From NCBI GenBank assembly GCA_022865545.1, contig JALHTA010000165.1, forward strand, positions 1-7,500: 7,500 nt of DNA, written 5' to 3'. Position numbers and translations under genes: made by a program. The stretch comes from Actinomycetota bacterium (lineage in GTDB: Bacteria; Actinomycetota; Humimicrobiia; Humimicrobiales; Humimicrobiaceae). Below, one piece after another: positions 6,865 through 7,500 of the stretch (within the stretch, counting starts at the first letter, position 1; each line of letters begins with the position of its first letter). The notes beneath the pieces are model-generated. The model made no database searches, was not told the DNA's origin, and saw nothing but the letters and a program-made list of their open reading frames with translations.

Positions 6865-7140
6865 TTAATCCTTGATACCCCAGAGATCTTCTGCTTCTTC
6901 TTCCATTTCATGCAGCCTGTCATAATAATCCGGAAACTCATTTAAGTGTGCGAGTGCGATCTTGCCAGTAATAAGAGGGTCATCGTCAGATACATTTGTA
7001 TGAGTGTCAACCCTGCCATGCTCCAGTTCAACATCCATCCCCTTCCTGAACTGCTCTATATCAAATTTGGACCAGTCAATTCCAAGCTCCTCTCCTATTC
7101 CTTTAGCCTCATCCGCTGAAAAATGTTTTTTTTCTGTCAT
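6865..7140 (-). CDS. Small DUF5661-like protein
   Basis: This 91-aa, strongly acidic, soluble protein has no signal peptide or membrane segment. It begins with a helix-like F-ADEAKGIGEELGIDWSKFD stretch (residues 8-27), then FRKGMDVELEHGRVD (31-45), a TNVSDDDPLITGKIALAHLNEFPDYY segment (48-73) and an acidic C-terminal helix. The ELEHG...TNV-DDDP-TGKIALAHL-E-PDYY pattern is what I remember of the uncharacterised DUF5661 family; the recollection is good but not verified. A conserved His-rich and Asp-rich surface (H42, H47, D52-D54, H65) might bind a metal, which is only a guess. The ATG has AAGGGGG 6 nt upstream. It lies directly upstream of degV, which suggests shared expression but reveals no function. 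Confidence 0.85.
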   Translation of the reverse strand: MTEKKHFSADEAKGIGEELGIDWSKFDIEQFRKGMDVELEHGRVDTHTNVSDDDPLITGKIALAHLNEFPDYYDRLHEMEEEAEDLWGIKD

Positions 7141-7310
7141 GTTTTACCCCCTTCTTTTTAAAAAGTTTTAAATATAATTAGAAAACATATGCAGTTATAA
7201 TAAGGTACGTCATTCTTCTATATATATTATCACAACCTCATTCTAATTCTATTAGATTTATATATTTTATATATTGAAGATTTTTTATTTCATATAAAAT
7301 CTCCTAAAAT
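7141..7310. other. AT-rich intergenic spacer between divergent transcription units
   Basis: This stretch contains no ORF worth calling. It is dominated by A/T runs. On its left edge is the AAGGGGG ribosome site of the DUF5661-like gene. In the middle are two small inverted repeats: TCTAAT/ATTAGA (7242-7256, 3-nt loop) and TATATA/TATATA (7259-7273). The right part, just upstream of the plus-strand promoter, is A/T-rich enough to act as an UP element. Beyond this I see no structure. Confidence 0.5.
7226..7231 (-). promoter_or_regulatory. Weak candidate -10 for the DUF5661-degV unit
   Basis: The minus strand reads TGTGATAAT, an extended -10 (TGn plus GATAAT), about 85 nt before the ATG at 7140. 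No good -35 hexamer is found at 16-18 bp; the TCTAAT/ATTAGA inverted repeat occupies much of that region. The site is plausible but not well supported. Confidence 0.25.
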
Positions 7311-7339
7311 TTGACTTTTCTATTTATTTTTGTTATATT
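7311..7339 (+). promoter_or_regulatory. Strong sigma70-type promoter facing right
   Basis: TTGACT (7311-7316), a 17-bp spacer and TATATT (7334-7339) with a TGT extension just upstream of the -10 (7331-7333) make this one of the two best promoters in the window. It is preceded by A/T-rich DNA. Transcription should begin near 7345-7347, directly before a sequence that can form a long closing helix. No protein gene follows within the window, so it probably drives an RNA gene or a long structured leader. Confidence 0.72.
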
Positions 7340-7345
7340 AAAAAC

Positions 7346-7500
7346 AACCTTAGAGCAGGAGGTAACTTGAAGAAATGACTGAAATTTTCTGACGAAAGAA
7401 AGAAAAAAGTAAGTTTATTTTATGAAAAGAACCTGAGAAAAGTTCTAAGGATGAGACCCCGAGATGTTAAGTAGCCTAAAGCGTAAGCAAAGGTAAAAGA
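7346..7500 (+). ncRNA. Putative structured RNA or long leader, unrecognised, 3' end outside window
   Basis: Downstream of the promoter at 7311-7339 every plus-strand frame is closed by stops, yet the sequence can fold. Helices found by eye: a 9-bp closing stem, 7348-7356 with 7442-7450 (one G-U pair); AGGT 7360-7363 with ACCT 7431-7434; AACTTG 7364-7369 with TAAGTT 7410-7415; and a TTTT/AAAA hairpin at 7418-7428. Together they make a multibranched domain starting within a few bases of the predicted 5' end. A competing hairpin, AGAAC 7428-7432 with GTTCT 7442-7446, uses the same 3' strand, so two exclusive folds are possible. A GTAA-capped hairpin (CCT...AGG, 7475-7493) follows. I compared it from memory with RNase P, tmRNA, SRP, 6S, T-box and the common riboswitch classes and found no diagnostic motif. 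It may also be an mRNA or rRNA leader. Confidence reflects promoter plus helices without covariation evidence. Confidence 0.45.

Noticed and set aside
7431..7440. TPP riboswitch-like CTGAGA
   Set aside because: Only this short match is present; the other conserved TPP segments such as the ACC...TGATCTGG region are absent.
7400..7500. Start of an rRNA, tmRNA or RNase P gene
   Set aside because: None of the diagnostic sequences (16S 5' region or boxA, GGGG-type tmRNA start, GAGGAAAGTCC) is seen, although an rRNA leader cannot be excluded without downstream sequence.

Overview
This is AT-rich bacterial chromosomal DNA with densely packed housekeeping and redox genes. No mobile element, CRISPR array, tRNA or rRNA is visible. 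The most diagnostic content is a complete bacillithiol (BSH) biosynthesis set, bshC-bshB-bshA. BSH is known mainly from Firmicutes, Bacteroidetes/Chlorobi, Deinococcus and several poorly cultured phyla. Divergent BshC sequence, a NifU-MnmA fusion and a DUF5661-like gene suggest a poorly cultured anaerobic lineage rather than a model Firmicute. That placement is inference; there is no phylogenetic marker such as rRNA here.

Layout from left to right. Positions 1-622 (minus) hold an exported trypsin/HtrA-like serine protease, cut by the window edge and split by a one-base frameshift near 400. It has its own strong sigma70-type promoter at 684-712. Positions 728-4366 (minus) carry the bacillithiol genes in the order bshC, bshB (17-nt overlap) and bshA (after a 119-nt gap with a possible internal promoter). 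Divergent from bshC, across a 107-bp shared control region, lies 4474-5940 (plus). It encodes a 488-aa fusion of a degenerate NifU/IscU-like domain to a full-length MnmA tRNA 2-thiouridylase. Converging on it with only 4 bp between stop codons is a DegV-family lipid-binding protein (5945-6829, minus), preceded by a 91-aa DUF5661-like protein (6865-7140, minus).

The right end (7141-7500) has no protein gene. It contains an AT-rich spacer and then a near-ideal plus-strand promoter (TTGACT, 17 bp, TATATT with a TGn extension). The predicted transcript has no long ORF but can fold on a 9-bp closing helix beginning next to the predicted 5' end. I do not recognise the RNA family. It is the best candidate here for something undescribed, and it continues beyond the window.

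How the genes fit together: BshA joins GlcNAc to malate, BshB deacetylates the product, and BshC adds cysteine to give BSH, a low-molecular-weight thiol. BSH is known to support thiol homeostasis and Fe-S cluster delivery. The neighbouring NifU-MnmA fusion handles persulfide sulfur for tRNA U34 thiolation, so the centre of the window has a coherent cysteine/sulfur theme.
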